A stretch of 64,000 nucleotides of DNA, from assembly GCF_002850745.1 (NCBI RefSeq), contig NZ_KZ559471.1:124001-188000 (forward strand). Reading direction: 5' to 3'. The notes under the pieces are model-generated. The model made no database searches. It had not been told where the DNA came from and saw only the letters and a program-made list of their open reading frames with translations. Every line of letters begins with the position of its first letter. Position 1 is the stretch's first letter. A program made the position numbers and the translations under genes. The DNA comes from Nonomuraea indica (GTDB lineage Bacteria > Actinomycetota > Actinomycetes > Streptosporangiales > Streptosporangiaceae). Below, piece after piece: positions 17,424 to 26,769 of the stretch.

Positions 17424-18233
17424 TCAGCGGGCGGCCATGTGGTCCACCCCGTGCCGCTCGAGCGCGCCGAGGCCGGGCCCTGTCACGCCGATGAACTTCC
17501 CCTGGTAGGCGAAGACCCGGTGGAGCGGCTGCGTGCGGGCGTACTCCTGGTACACCAGGTTGTCCTGGATGTCGTCCATGACGAGGATGTGCCCGTCGGT
17601 CAGATGGGGAGCGACCCGGCGCAGGAAGAACTCCCTGCCGCCGCGCGTCTTGTCGGAGTCGTAGTGGACCAGGTCCACCCGCATCACCGGGTGCAGGATG
17701 TCGCCGAGGTTGCGGCGGTCGCCCCGGGTGTGCAGGGTCCAGCGGTCCCGGAGCAGGTCGGGGACGACATGGCCGATGTGCCGTTCGGCGTCCGGCACCC
17801 GGAAGCACGGGAAGTCGCTGGAGTAGAGGTGCCCCGCGGCGTTGGCCCGCATCGCGGCCAGCACGGCGGCGGTGGACCAGCCCGCGGCGACGCCCGTCTC
17901 CAGGACCACCTTCGGCCGCAGCGCCAGCGTGAGGAAGTGCAGCAGCTCGATCCCGCCGGGCCCGCCGAGCCGTACGCCGGCGGCTGCCAGCCGCCTCACC
18001 TCGGGCTCCGCGGATCGGGTGAGCGAGCGCGCGAACGCCTCGGCCCGCGCCCACAGCGCCGCGTCGATGCGCCCGCCCCAGGTGGGCAGGTCCTCCGCCT
18101 GGCCGGCCGCCCAGGCGGTGGCCGCGGCCCGCTCCCGGTCGTGCCCGTGGCGCAGCCGGACGTACGCCTTGCGGGCCATGACCGGAAGATGCGCCGGACG
18201 CGCTGAGTTGCGAAGGATGTCGAGAATTCCCAT
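17424..18233 (-). CDS. Class I SAM-dependent methyltransferase (Methyltransf_24-like)
   Basis: This 269-residue protein starts at the ATG at 18233, with GGAGGG 5 nt upstream. Motif I is VVLETGVAAGWSTAAVLAAM, and the later VDLVHYDSDKT and ILVMDDIQDN are the acidic motifs of SAM-binding domains used by small-molecule and sugar O-methyltransferases. It has no signal peptide and is cytoplasmic. It follows the sulfotransferase gene by 17 bp on the same strand, so the pair is an operon. Both are tailoring functions, so methylation and sulfation of the same glycan is a reasonable inference. The true acceptor is not readable from sequence. Confidence 0.82.
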   Translation of the reverse strand: MGILDILRNSARPAHLPVMARKAYVRLRHGHDRERAAATAWAAGQAEDLPTWGGRIDAALWARAEAFARSLTRSAEPEVRRLAAAGVRLGGPGGIELLHFLTLALRPKVVLETGVAAGWSTAAVLAAMRANAAGHLYSSDFPCFRVPDAERHIGHVVPDLLRDRWTLHTRGDRRNLGDILHPVMRVDLVHYDSDKTRGGREFFLRRVAPHLTDGHILVMDDIQDNLVYQEYARTQPLHRVFAYQGKFIGVTGPGLGALERHGVDHMAAR

Positions 18234-18250
18234 GGAGCCCTCCAGGGGCG

Positions 18251-19120
18251 TCAGACGCGGTAACCGTAACGGTGGAGATGGTCCGACAGCGAGCTGTCGA
18301 GCAGGGCGAGCTGCCGGGCGGACAGGTCGGTCCGGTACGCCTCGGCGCGGCCCCGGCTGAACCTCCGGCGCTCCAGGCTCAGCTCGAAGTCGCGGGTCCA
18401 CGGCAGCTCGTAGAAACCGAGGATCCGGTCCAGGTGCTTGCGCGGGTCGGTCAGCAGGTCCTCGTAACGGACGTCCAGCCACTGGTCGGACGGCACCGCC
18501 GTGCGGGCGTCCTCGTAACGGTCCATCATCGTCTTCCAGCCCAGCCCGGCCAGGTGCACCAGGCACTGGCCGCCGGCCTCCCACTCCTGGGCGTAGGCGT
18601 CGGGCAGGGGGCCGAAGCGCCAGCCCGCGGACCCGAGATGGCCCCGCCACCACGGCATCTGCACGAGCGAGTTGGCCACGGCCCGCCCGTCGCGGACGAT
18701 GTGCACGAACCGCGCCTCGGGGAACACCGCGTGCAGGAAGCCCGCGCGCGGCCAGCCGGTGAACTTGTGGACGAACCGCCCTCCGGGCGCGGTCCGGTCG
18801 TCGAAGAACCTCCGCAGCCGCCCCGCCAGCCACGGCGTGACGTCCTCGGCGGTGAGGTCGCGGTACGGGTCGGTGATCATCGGGGACACCTCGCGGCTCA
18901 GCGCGACGTACGCCTCGGACGGCCCGAGCCGCCGGCTCACGGTCACCGGTCCGGTCCGCAGCCGGCGGTAGATCGTCGCCGCGTGCCGTCGGAGCGGCCG
19001 GGGCGTGCGGGCCCACCGGTTGTCCAGGCGGGACACGAAGCCCACCGCCGGATGGTGGGCGAGCACCTCGTAGGCCAGCGTGGAGCCGCAGCGTCCCGTG
19101 CCGATGAGAAAGTCGGGCAC
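18251..19120 (-). CDS. Sulfotransferase (PAPS-dependent)
   Basis: This 289-residue protein has the 5'-phosphosulfate-binding loop at its very start (FLIGTGRCGSTL) and the 3'-phosphate-binding segment VHIVRDGRAVANSL near residue 140. A C-terminal RYEDLLTDPRKHLDRIL helix is typical of the Sulfotransfer families. These enzymes move sulfate from PAPS to a hydroxyl or amino group. There is no membrane anchor. It is the first gene of a two-gene operon with a methyltransferase and is divergent from a GT4 gene across a 190-bp gap. Its position beside an exopolysaccharide cluster suggests a sugar acceptor. Confidence 0.88.
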   Translation of the reverse strand: MPDFLIGTGRCGSTLAYEVLAHHPAVGFVSRLDNRWARTPRPLRRHAATIYRRLRTGPVTVSRRLGPSEAYVALSREVSPMITDPYRDLTAEDVTPWLAGRLRRFFDDRTAPGGRFVHKFTGWPRAGFLHAVFPEARFVHIVRDGRAVANSLVQMPWWRGHLGSAGWRFGPLPDAYAQEWEAGGQCLVHLAGLGWKTMMDRYEDARTAVPSDQWLDVRYEDLLTDPRKHLDRILGFYELPWTRDFELSLERRRFSRGRAEAYRTDLSARQLALLDSSLSDHLHRYGYRV

Positions 19121-19310
19121 ACGCCCTCCCTCGTGGAGACGGGTCAGTTCATCCCGAACGTAGGGCCGCCGACGGCGTTGGTGTTGGAGGTCTGACTTGG
19201 ACCGTGTCGCCCGGAGATGGGCGTCTCGTGGTGCCGTGACCGGGCGTTCCGGTCATGGGAGGGGCACGAGTGCGTAATGTCTGCGGGCGCCGGAGCGCCG
19301 CCACGGGCGG

Positions 19311-20432
19311 GTGGACCTCCTGATCGCGATGATGGCGCTGGTGAAGACCAGGGTGCATGTCTGCGAAGTCATCAAGACACTGGACGTCGGCGGCGCGGAG
19401 GTGCTGCTCGTCGAGCGGCTGCTCGCGTCGCCTCCCGGGGACAAGCGCTACACGGTGGTGTGCCTGCGCGCCTCCACGGCGGAGCTGGCCGACCGGCTCC
19501 GGTCGGCGGGCATCGAGGTCGTGGACCTGACCCCGTGCCCGCCCGCCCTGCGGCTCGTCCGCCTGGCGGCCGTCGTCCGCCGTCTGCGCCCGGACGTGCT
19601 GAACCTGCACTCGCCGCTGCCGGCGTCGCTGCTCCGGCTGACGTCCCGGCTGTCCCGGCCCCGGCCCGTGCTCGTCTCGACGGTGCACAACGTCCGCTAC
19701 CGGGTGCCGACGATGCTGCTCGACCGCGCCACCGGCTGGCTGGACGCCCGCACTGTGGCCGTCTCGCCCCAGGTCGCGCGGGCCGTCGTCAGCCGGGGCG
19801 CGCGCGGGCTGGCGACCAGGATCCACGGGGTGGACGTCGCCGGGCAGCGCCGCAGGGTCACCGAGGCCCGCCGCGTCCGGCAGGAGTGGGACGTGCCGGA
19901 CTCCGCCTTCCTCATCGTGCACGTGGCCAACCTCCGGCCGCAGAAGGACCACGAGATGCTCCTCGCGGCGGCGGCCCGGGTGGCGGCCCGCGACCCGCGC
20001 GCGATGTTCCTGCTGGCCGGGACCGGCCCGCTGCACGACCGGATCGCCCGCCGGGTGGCCGAGCTCGGCCTCGACGCCGTCCGCTTCCTCGGCCCGGTGC
20101 CGAACGCCGCCCGGCTCATCGCCGCCGCCGACCTGCTCGTGCTCAGCTCCTCCTACGAGGGGCTGCCCGTGGTGGTCATGGAGGCCCTCGCCGCCGGGGT
20201 GCCCGTCGTGTCCACGAACGTGGGCGGCGTGCCCGACCTGGTACGGCACGGCGGCAACGGCCTGCTCACCCGGGCCGGCGACCCGGGAGCGCTGGCCGAG
20301 GCGATCCTCGACGCGATGCGCCCCGAGCGGCACGCCCTGCTGCGCCAGGGAGCGCGCGACAGCGCGGACCTGGTGGACATCGGCCGGACCGGCGAGTGGT
20401 TCGACAAGCTCTACGACGACGTGCGCGCCTAG
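19311..20432 (+). CDS. GT4 glycosyltransferase
   Basis: This GT-B enzyme has 373 residues. The N-terminal domain contains IKTLDVGGAEVLL, typical of GT4 retaining enzymes. The C-terminal domain has VANLRPQKDHEMLL, LLAGTGPL and the donor-binding SSYEGLPVVVMEALAAG (E-x7-E motif). The GTG at 19311 was taken as start; ATGs at 19329 and 19332 are equally possible because no clear ribosome site is seen. It would add a sugar from a nucleotide donor to a lipid-linked repeat unit at the inner face of the membrane. It begins the rightward run of exopolysaccharide genes. Confidence 0.88.
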   Translation: MDLLIAMMALVKTRVHVCEVIKTLDVGGAEVLLVERLLASPPGDKRYTVVCLRASTAELADRLRSAGIEVVDLTPCPPALRLVRLAAVVRRLRPDVLNLHSPLPASLLRLTSRLSRPRPVLVSTVHNVRYRVPTMLLDRATGWLDARTVAVSPQVARAVVSRGARGLATRIHGVDVAGQRRRVTEARRVRQEWDVPDSAFLIVHVANLRPQKDHEMLLAAAARVAARDPRAMFLLAGTGPLHDRIARRVAELGLDAVRFLGPVPNAARLIAAADLLVLSSSYEGLPVVVMEALAAGVPVVSTNVGGVPDLVRHGGNGLLTRAGDPGALAEAILDAMRPERHALLRQGARDSADLVDIGRTGEWFDKLYDDVRA

Positions 20433-20472
20433 TGGGCCGGCACGCCCGTTCACGACATCAGGAGGGTTGCCA

Positions 20473-21597
20473 ATGACGGCTGGAGGCGGGGCCCGGGTTC
20501 GCCGGGTCGTGCTGCTCATCGGCCACCTGGGCATGGGCGGCACCCAGAAGCAGGTGGCGCTGCTGGCGCAGGAGCTGCGGCACGCCGGCACCGACGTGCA
20601 CGTCATGGTGCTGTCGCGCGGTGGCCCGTACGAGGAGGTCCTGCACGACGCCGGGATCGAGGTGCACCGGCTCGGGTTCGGCCGCGGCTCGCGGCTCGGC
20701 AACGCCCGCGCGTGCGCCCGGCTGGGCGGGCTGGTGCGCCGGCTGGCCCCGGAGGTGCTGCACGCCTTCCTGCACGAGGCGACCCTGCTCGGCGTGCCCG
20801 CCGCCCGGCTGGCGGGGGTGCCCGTCGTGGTGGCGGGCCGGCGTAACGAGACCCGGCTGTCCGCCACCCGTCCCTGGAGCCTCGCGCTGGACAGGATGGC
20901 GGCGCGGATGGCCGACCACGTCGTCGTCAACGCGGCGGCGCTGGCCGTGGACGCGCACGCCATGCTGCGCCTGCCGCGCCAGAAGCTCACCGTGATCTAC
21001 AACGGCCTGCTGCCGGCGGCCTTCGACCCGGCCCCGCCCGTGGAGGTGCGCACCGCCCTGCCCGTGGTGGCGTGCGTGGCCCGGCTCAGCGCCGAGAAGG
21101 GGCACCGGCATCTCCTCGACGCCATGGCGGTGCTCGCTCACCGCGGCCGCCCGTGCACGCTCGTCCTGGCCGGTGACGGCCCCGAACGGGCGTCGCTGGA
21201 GAAGCAGGCGGCGGCCGCCGGGGTGGACGTCCGCTTCCTGGGGGCCACGACCGGCGGGGCGGGGCTGCTCGCCCGCGCCGACGTGGTGGTCCTCGCCTCG
21301 CTCACCGAGGGCCTCAGCAACGCCGTGATGGAGGCGATGGCGGCGGGCCGGCCCGTCGTGGCGACCTCGGTGGGCGGCAACCCCGAACTCCTCGACGGGC
21401 GCGGGCTGCTCGTCCCGCCCGCCGACCCGGCGGCCCTGGCCGAGGGCGTCACCCGGCTGCTCGACGACCGGGACCTGGCCGCCGGCCTGGCGTCGGCGGC
21501 CCGCGCCTGGGCCGGCAAGAACCTCGACCCGCACGCCATGGCCGACGAGCACGTCAGGCTCTACGAGCGGCTGCTGCGGGTCCGCCGTGCGGGATAG
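20473..21597 (+). CDS. GT4 glycosyltransferase
   Basis: This 374-residue GT-B enzyme starts at the ATG at 20473, where GGAGGG sits 6 nt upstream; an upstream TTG is less likely. The N-terminal GHLGMGGTQKQVALLAQEL is the acceptor-side signature. C-terminal CVARLSAEKGHRHLLDA, LAGDGPERASLE and ASLTEGLSNAVMEAMAAG (E-x7-E) form the donor site. It lies 40 bp after another GT4 gene and overlaps the flippase gene by 11 bp, so all three are probably one transcript for assembly of a lipid-linked repeat unit. Confidence 0.9.
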   Translation: MTAGGGARVRRVVLLIGHLGMGGTQKQVALLAQELRHAGTDVHVMVLSRGGPYEEVLHDAGIEVHRLGFGRGSRLGNARACARLGGLVRRLAPEVLHAFLHEATLLGVPAARLAGVPVVVAGRRNETRLSATRPWSLALDRMAARMADHVVVNAAALAVDAHAMLRLPRQKLTVIYNGLLPAAFDPAPPVEVRTALPVVACVARLSAEKGHRHLLDAMAVLAHRGRPCTLVLAGDGPERASLEKQAAAAGVDVRFLGATTGGAGLLARADVVVLASLTEGLSNAVMEAMAAGRPVVATSVGGNPELLDGRGLLVPPADPAALAEGVTRLLDDRDLAAGLASAARAWAGKNLDPHAMADEHVRLYERLLRVRRAG

Positions 21598-22966
21598 CCG
21601 GGACGAAGCCACGCTGGAACCCGTCGGCGACCACGACCGGCCACCGGCGAGCGCCGGGCTCTCCCTCAGGGCCGTGGGCAGGACGGTGGCCAGCAGGACC
21701 ATGCGCCTGATGCTGGCCACGCTGACCGGCATGCTGATCGCGCGCACCCTCCAGCCGGAGGGGCGGGGGATCTACGCCGTCATCGCCACGACCGCGGGCA
21801 TGACGATGGTCCTGGGACACCTGTCCGTCGAGAAGTCGCAGATCGCGCTGTGGGCGGAGCGTGACCGGCACCGCGCCCTCGCCTCCAACAGCCTGGTGCT
21901 GGGCCTGGTGCTCGGCGCCGTCGCCGCGCTGGGCGCGCTGGCCGTCACCGCGAGCGGCGTCATCCCGACGGCATCGCCGCTGATGGCCGTGGCGCTGATC
22001 GCCGTGCCGTTCGGCGTCGCGGCCATCAACCTCAACGGCATCGCCCTGCTGCGCTCCCGCGTGGACATCGTCAACCGCGGGACGCTCGCCGCCGCGCTGA
22101 CGCAGTGCCTGCCGCTCCTGCTGCTCATGGCGGTCGGCGAACTCACGGTGACGAGCGTCGTGGTGTGCTGGACGATCTCCATCGTCGTGCCGTTCGTCCT
22201 GCACCTGCGGGCCTCCAGCCCGCTGCCCCTGCGGTGGGACGGCGGGCTCGCGCGGCGACAGCTGGCGATCGGCGGCAGATACCACGCCGGGCGTGTCGCG
22301 TTCCACTTCCTGCTGACGCTCGACGTCCTGCTGCTGAACGCGCTGGACTCCACGGCGGCGGTGGGCATCTACACCGTCGCGGTCACCGTCCTGGCGCTGA
22401 CCCGCATCCCGGCGGACGCGATCGCCCAGGTCGTGCTGCCCTTCCAGGCGGGGGAGAACGCCCGTGACGCCGACCGGGTGACCGCCAGGACGCTCCGGCT
22501 GAACCTCATCCTGTCCACGGCCGTCATCGGCACGCTCGCGGTCGCGGCCCCGTTGCTGATCCCGCTGGTGTACGGCGAGGCGTTCGCCGGGAGCGTCGCG
22601 CCCCTGTGGGTGCTGGCCCCGGGGGCGATCGCGCTGGCGCTGATCCGGCTGGTGGAGCAGCACCTCGTCAGGCTGGCGCGGCCGATCGGGATGACCCTGA
22701 TCGCGCTCTGCGCCCTGGGCGCCAACGTCGTGCTCAACCTGCTGCTGATCCCGCACTGGGGTGCCGTGGGGGCTGCGCTGGCGTCGAGCGCCACCTACGT
22801 CCCGATGGCCCTGCTGGAGATCGCGTGGTTCGCGCGCTCGGCGGGCATCCCGATGCGCGAGTTGCTCCCGCGCCCGGCCGACGTCCGCGCGGTGCGGCGG
22901 CGGCTGGCCGGACGCGGGTTCGCCTCATGGCGCGGGCGGCGGCGCGGCGGCTCCGGGGCGCGCTGA
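21587..22966 (+). CDS. Oligosaccharide flippase, Wzx/MurJ-like
   Basis: This 459-residue protein has about 12-14 hydrophobic spans spread through its length and a basic C-terminus. It has the layout of polysaccharide transporters (Polysacc_synt family): an N-terminal TMRLMLATLTGMLIARTLQPEGRG segment (shown here as TGMLIARTLQPEGRG), where the short ARTLQPEGRGIYA motif is characteristic. It would flip undecaprenyl-linked repeat units. The GTG start at 21587 lies inside the preceding GT4 gene (11-bp overlap). Its 3' end overlaps the convergent polymerase candidate by 42 bp. Confidence 0.85.
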   Translation: MRDSRDEATLEPVGDHDRPPASAGLSLRAVGRTVASRTMRLMLATLTGMLIARTLQPEGRGIYAVIATTAGMTMVLGHLSVEKSQIALWAERDRHRALASNSLVLGLVLGAVAALGALAVTASGVIPTASPLMAVALIAVPFGVAAINLNGIALLRSRVDIVNRGTLAAALTQCLPLLLLMAVGELTVTSVVVCWTISIVVPFVLHLRASSPLPLRWDGGLARRQLAIGGRYHAGRVAFHFLLTLDVLLLNALDSTAAVGIYTVAVTVLALTRIPADAIAQVVLPFQAGENARDADRVTARTLRLNLILSTAVIGTLAVAAPLLIPLVYGEAFAGSVAPLWVLAPGAIALALIRLVEQHLVRLARPIGMTLIALCALGANVVLNLLLIPHWGAVGAALASSATYVPMALLEIAWFARSAGIPMRELLPRPADVRAVRRRLAGRGFASWRGRRRGGSGAR

Positions 22967-24250
22967 CCCGACCGGTGCCGGACCGGGGACCGCACTCCTG
23001 GTCGCGGGCCCCCCGGTGGGCGTCCCGGTGGGCTCGTCCGCGGGCTCGTCGGCGGCGGGGGAGCGGACCGGGGCCCTGTTCCAGGCGATCGCGGCCAGCA
23101 GGCTGATGACCATGACGATCGGGATGCGCTGCCGGAAGATCAGGCCGATGTTGGCCATGGTCGTCGCGTAGGCGATGGTGCCCGGCACGATGAACAGCAG
23201 CAGCAGCAGGAGCATCCGCCGGTCGGAGTTCCACAGCCGGCGGGCGCCGCGGGCCGCGCAGTAGAGCAGGTAGTAGAGCAGCAGCGCCTCCAGCTTGCCG
23301 AACTGCAGCGCCATGCTGCCGCCCATCCACGGGAACGGCGACAGCAGCGTGTAGACGAGTTTCGGCCCGAGCCGGCTCCAGGCGTTGCCGCCGTCGTCGA
23401 ACACCACCCCGGAGTCGTCGGAGGCGTTGGAGCGGCGGACGTTGTCGGCCTGTCCCTGTTCGAGCTCCTGCTGCATCATCGTGGCCGGCGCGGTGGCGGT
23501 GATCTCCTCGACGAACACCGCGGCGCACACCAGGGCGGCGACGGAGATGAGCATCAGCCGCAGGGACACGACGTGCCGGGGGTTGACGATGCCGAGCAGC
23601 AGCGGGACCGCGCACATGAACACCATGTACGGGCGCACGTGCCACAGCGCCCACAGCAGCGGAAGCAGCAGCATGATCTTGCGGAGGTCGAAGCGCTGGA
23701 CGTTGGAGGCGGCCAGCCCGAGGCAGGCCACCACGAGGAAGGCGTTGAAGCCGTCCTTGAACATGTCGGAGGTGTGCACCAGGAACGCCGGGACGAACGC
23801 CACCAGGACGAGCAGCCGGAAGGCGGACCGCTCCTCGGCGCCGATCAGCCGGGCGAACTTGTACATCACGATGCACATCGCGCACGCCAGCAGCGCCACC
23901 AGGGACGTGCAGGCCAGCGGGGCGTAACCGCCGCAGACGTAGATCACCAGGGCGAAGACGTGGCACGGGACGGCCGCCGAGTACAGGGAGTTCACCTGTT
24001 CGGTGGAGACGAACTGGAAACCGTCGTTCTTCCAATAGTTGACGATCTCCATGGCGGTCAGCTCGTAGCCGATGTTGTCCCCGCCGTAATCGAGCGAGCC
24101 GCTGCGCAACACCAGGACATGGGTCACCAGCCGGATGATGAACGCGAGCATCAGCACCGGGAGCACCCGCCATGCCGTGTCCGCCTGGAAACAGCCTCGG
24201 ACGAGCAGGATGAGTGCCACCGCGGCGGCGGCGACAATTACGTACTCCAT
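22925..24250 (-). CDS. Polytopic membrane protein, candidate Wzy-type polysaccharide polymerase
   Basis: This 441-residue protein has about ten membrane spans. A large extracytoplasmic loop lies near residues 40-70 (SGSLDYGGDNIGYELTAM). Another, around 250-300, contains a block of polar residues (ELEQGQADNVRRSNASDD). A basic Arg near FIRQRIPIVM precedes the last span, and the C-terminus is a Pro/Ala-rich tail of about 50 residues. Polymerases diverge fast and are recognised mainly by topology and by presence in clusters that have Wzx, Wzc and an initiating transferase, as here. The start at 24250 puts a span at the N-terminus. Alternative: another EpsG-like or ligase-type membrane protein. 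Confidence 0.6.
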   Translation of the reverse strand: MEYVIVAAAAVALILLVRGCFQADTAWRVLPVLMLAFIIRLVTHVLVLRSGSLDYGGDNIGYELTAMEIVNYWKNDGFQFVSTEQVNSLYSAAVPCHVFALVIYVCGGYAPLACTSLVALLACAMCIVMYKFARLIGAEERSAFRLLVLVAFVPAFLVHTSDMFKDGFNAFLVVACLGLAASNVQRFDLRKIMLLLPLLWALWHVRPYMVFMCAVPLLLGIVNPRHVVSLRLMLISVAALVCAAVFVEEITATAPATMMQQELEQGQADNVRRSNASDDSGVVFDDGGNAWSRLGPKLVYTLLSPFPWMGGSMALQFGKLEALLLYYLLYCAARGARRLWNSDRRMLLLLLLFIVPGTIAYATTMANIGLIFRQRIPIVMVISLLAAIAWNRAPVRSPAADEPADEPTGTPTGGPATRSAVPGPAPVGSARPGAAAPPPAP

Positions 24251-24581
24251 GGAATCGGACCTTAGTCGGCGGCCAACCCCCTGACCGGGAACAAAGGCGC
24301 ACGGTCCGGCATCCGGGGGCGCCAATGGGGCGGGGATTACGTTTTCGCTGCCCAGCCCCGGTGACAATAAGGACCAGCGTTTCTTGCGGCTCGCCTCACC
24401 AAAAAGGATGGCATGTCCGGCTTGTCGGAAAAACGTGGCGGCTGGTACGGGCGTTTCGCTGGCTCATGCGAAGGTAGGGAATAGGAAAAACATTTCGGCA
24501 CCGCCGTGACGGTGTCGGCGAAATATCAGGCGACGGGTTAGCTTCTCCGACGTGACCAGGCCAGCACCGAGGAGCCCGTGA
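24251..24581. other. Divergent intergenic region in the exopolysaccharide locus
   Basis: This 331-bp gap separates the polymerase candidate (leftward) from a GT4 gene (rightward). The part from about 24400 to 24540 is visibly richer in A and T than its surroundings and holds an imperfect hairpin (24492-24524, arms ATTTCG/CGAAAT extended by a GCACCG/CGGTG pairing). Promoters for both directions are expected here, but no clear -35/-10 pair can be fixed by eye. No credible gene is seen. Confidence 0.5.
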
Positions 24582-25763
24582 GTGAAACCCGACGACCGCA
24601 TCCGTGTCATGGAGATCATCGCGCGCCTGAACGTCGGCGGCCCCGCCACTCAGGTCCTGGGCCTGTACGAGCGGCTGAACCGCGACGAGTTCGACCACCG
24701 CCTCTACACCGGTCACGTGGACGGCGACGAGGAGGACCACCTCCAGCTCCGGCAGGCCGGGACACGCGTGCACCGGGTGCCGGGTCTCGGCAGGTCGGTC
24801 CGGCCCGGTGACGACGCCCGCGCGCTGCTGTGGCTGGTCCGCGCCATGCGCGAGTTCCGCCCGCACATCGTGCACACGCGCACGGCCAAGGCCGGGGCCC
24901 TCGGCCGGGTCGCTGCCCGCCTGTCCGGGGTGGGCGCGGCTCGCGTGCACGTCTTCCACGGCCATCTCCTGCACGGCTACTTCACACCCGCCCGACGACG
25001 CCTCTACGTGCAGACCGAGCGGTTCCTCGCCGCCCTGTCCGACCGGCTCGTGACGGTCGGCGCGCAGGTGCGCGACGACCTGCTCGCGGCCGGCATCGGC
25101 CGGCCCGGCCAGTACGTCGTCATCCCGCCGGGCGTCGGGCTCGGCCCGGTCCCCGACCGGTCCACCGCCCGCGACCTGCTCGGCATCCCGCCGCTCGCGC
25201 CGGTCGTCGCGTACGTGGGCCGGCTCACCCAGGTCAAGCGCCCCGACCGGTTCCTCGCCGTGGCCCGGATGGTGCAGGACCGCGTGCCCGGCTGCCACTT
25301 CGTGGTGTGCGGAGGCGGCGAGCTGGCCGCCTCCGTGGAGCGCGACGCGCGGCCCTTCGGCGACTCCTTCCACCTGCTCGGCTGGCGCAAGGACGTCGAG
25401 ACCGTCTACGCGGCCGCCGACGTCGTCGTCCTGACCTCCGACAACGAGGGCACCCCGCTGACCCTCGTCGAGGCGGGCATGGCCGGGGTCCCCGTCGTCT
25501 CCACCCGCGTGGGCAGCGTCGCCGAGGTCGTCCGCGACCGGCAGACCGGCCTGCTGGCCGCCACCGACGCCGTCGAACTGGCGGACCACACGATCCGGCT
25601 CCTGTCGGACCGGGCTCTTGCGCTCCGGATGGGCGAGGAGGGCCGCACCTGGACGACGCACGAGTTCGGCGTGGACCGGCTCGTCTCCGACACCCAGGAG
25701 CTCTACCGGTCGCTGAGCGCCCCGTCCGGGCGCCGCTCCATCCCGGAGGTAACGAAGCAGTGA
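24582..25763 (+). CDS. GT4 glycosyltransferase
   Basis: This 393-residue GT-B enzyme starts at the GTG at 24582, with GAGGAG about 7 nt upstream. The N-terminal MEIIARLNVGGPATQVLGL is typical of GT4 enzymes, as are VHTRTAKAGALGR and FHGHLLHGYF. The C-terminal half has YVGRLTQVKRPDRFL, VCGGGELAASVE and TSDNEGTPLTLVEAGMAG (donor-site E-x7-E). The start of the next gene overlaps its stop (GTGA at 25760-25763). It opens a five-gene run with two epimerases, the initiating transferase and the BY-kinase. Confidence 0.92.
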   Translation: MKPDDRIRVMEIIARLNVGGPATQVLGLYERLNRDEFDHRLYTGHVDGDEEDHLQLRQAGTRVHRVPGLGRSVRPGDDARALLWLVRAMREFRPHIVHTRTAKAGALGRVAARLSGVGAARVHVFHGHLLHGYFTPARRRLYVQTERFLAALSDRLVTVGAQVRDDLLAAGIGRPGQYVVIPPGVGLGPVPDRSTARDLLGIPPLAPVVAYVGRLTQVKRPDRFLAVARMVQDRVPGCHFVVCGGGELAASVERDARPFGDSFHLLGWRKDVETVYAAADVVVLTSDNEGTPLTLVEAGMAGVPVVSTRVGSVAEVVRDRQTGLLAATDAVELADHTIRLLSDRALALRMGEEGRTWTTHEFGVDRLVSDTQELYRSLSAPSGRRSIPEVTKQ

Positions 25764-26713
25764 GAGTACTCGTGACAGGCGGCGCCGGTTTCATCGGCGC
25801 CAACCTGTGCCGCGCGCTGGCCACCCGCCCCGAGGTCGAACAGATCACGGTGCTGGACGACCTGAGCACCGGCGACCTGGCCAACCTCGACGGCGTCGGC
25901 GTGCGGTTCGTCATGGGCAGCATCCTCGACCGGGACCTGCTGGCCGACCTCGTGCCCGACGCCACCACCGTCGTCCACCTGGCGGCCCGCCCGTCGGTGC
26001 CGCGCTCCCTCGCCGACCCGCTGGCCTCCCACACGGTCAACGCCACCGGCACCCTGCACGTGCTGGAGGCGTGCCGGGCCACCGCCCCGCACGTCGTCCT
26101 CGCCTCGTCGTCCTCGGTGTACGGCGACTCGGCGGAGCCGTTCAAGCACGAGGACCTGCCCACCAGGCCGCTCAGCCCGTACGGCGCGAGCAAGCTCGCG
26201 ACCGAGGCGTACGCGCTGGCCTACGCCCGCAGCTTCGGCCTGCCGGTCCTGCCGTTCCGCTTCTTCAACGTCTACGGTCCGATGCAGCCGGCGGACCACG
26301 CCTACGCGGCCGTCATCCCGGCGTTCGTGTCGGCGGCGCTGCGCGGCCGGCCGGTCCCCGTCCACGGCGACGGTCACCAGGCACGCGACTTCACCTACGT
26401 GGGTTCGGTGACGGCCGTGCTGATCGAGGCCGCCGTCCGCAGGGTGGTCAGCGACAGGCCCGTCAACCTCGCCTTCGGCACCCGGGTCACGCTGCGCGAA
26501 CTCATGGACGTCCTGGCGGGGGTGCTCGGCCGGCCCCTCGAAGCGGACCTCCAGCCGCCCCGGGCCGGCGACATCCGCCAGTCGCAGGCCTCGCCGAGGC
26601 TGCTGCGCGAGCTGTTCCCCGCCGTGGAGCCCGTCTCGCTCGAAGAGGGGCTCAGGCTCACGGTGGCCTGGCACGAGAAGGCGGGCGGCTCAGGCCCGGG
26701 TGTGTCCGCCTGA
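25760..26713 (+). CDS. NAD-dependent sugar-nucleotide epimerase/dehydratase (GalE-like extended SDR)
   Basis: This 317-residue protein has the Rossmann signature GGAGFIG at residues 7-13. DLSTGDLANL follows the second strand, SSSSVYGDS is the catalytic Ser/Thr region, and YGASKLATEAY is the Tyr-Lys motif. RFFNVYGPMQPADHAYAAVIPAFV is typical of UDP-glucose/UDP-N-acetylglucosamine 4-epimerase relatives. The start is a GTG overlapping the previous stop by 4 nt, with GGAGGTAA upstream. It probably supplies a UDP-hexose to the polysaccharide. The exact substrate is not determined. Confidence 0.88.
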   Translation: MRVLVTGGAGFIGANLCRALATRPEVEQITVLDDLSTGDLANLDGVGVRFVMGSILDRDLLADLVPDATTVVHLAARPSVPRSLADPLASHTVNATGTLHVLEACRATAPHVVLASSSSVYGDSAEPFKHEDLPTRPLSPYGASKLATEAYALAYARSFGLPVLPFRFFNVYGPMQPADHAYAAVIPAFVSAALRGRPVPVHGDGHQARDFTYVGSVTAVLIEAAVRRVVSDRPVNLAFGTRVTLRELMDVLAGVLGRPLEADLQPPRAGDIRQSQASPRLLRELFPAVEPVSLEEGLRLTVAWHEKAGGSGPGVSA

Positions 26714-26769
26714 CCTGCCGCTTCCCCCCGGCATTGCAAGCTCTCGACGTATGTGACTAGGGGAAGCCT

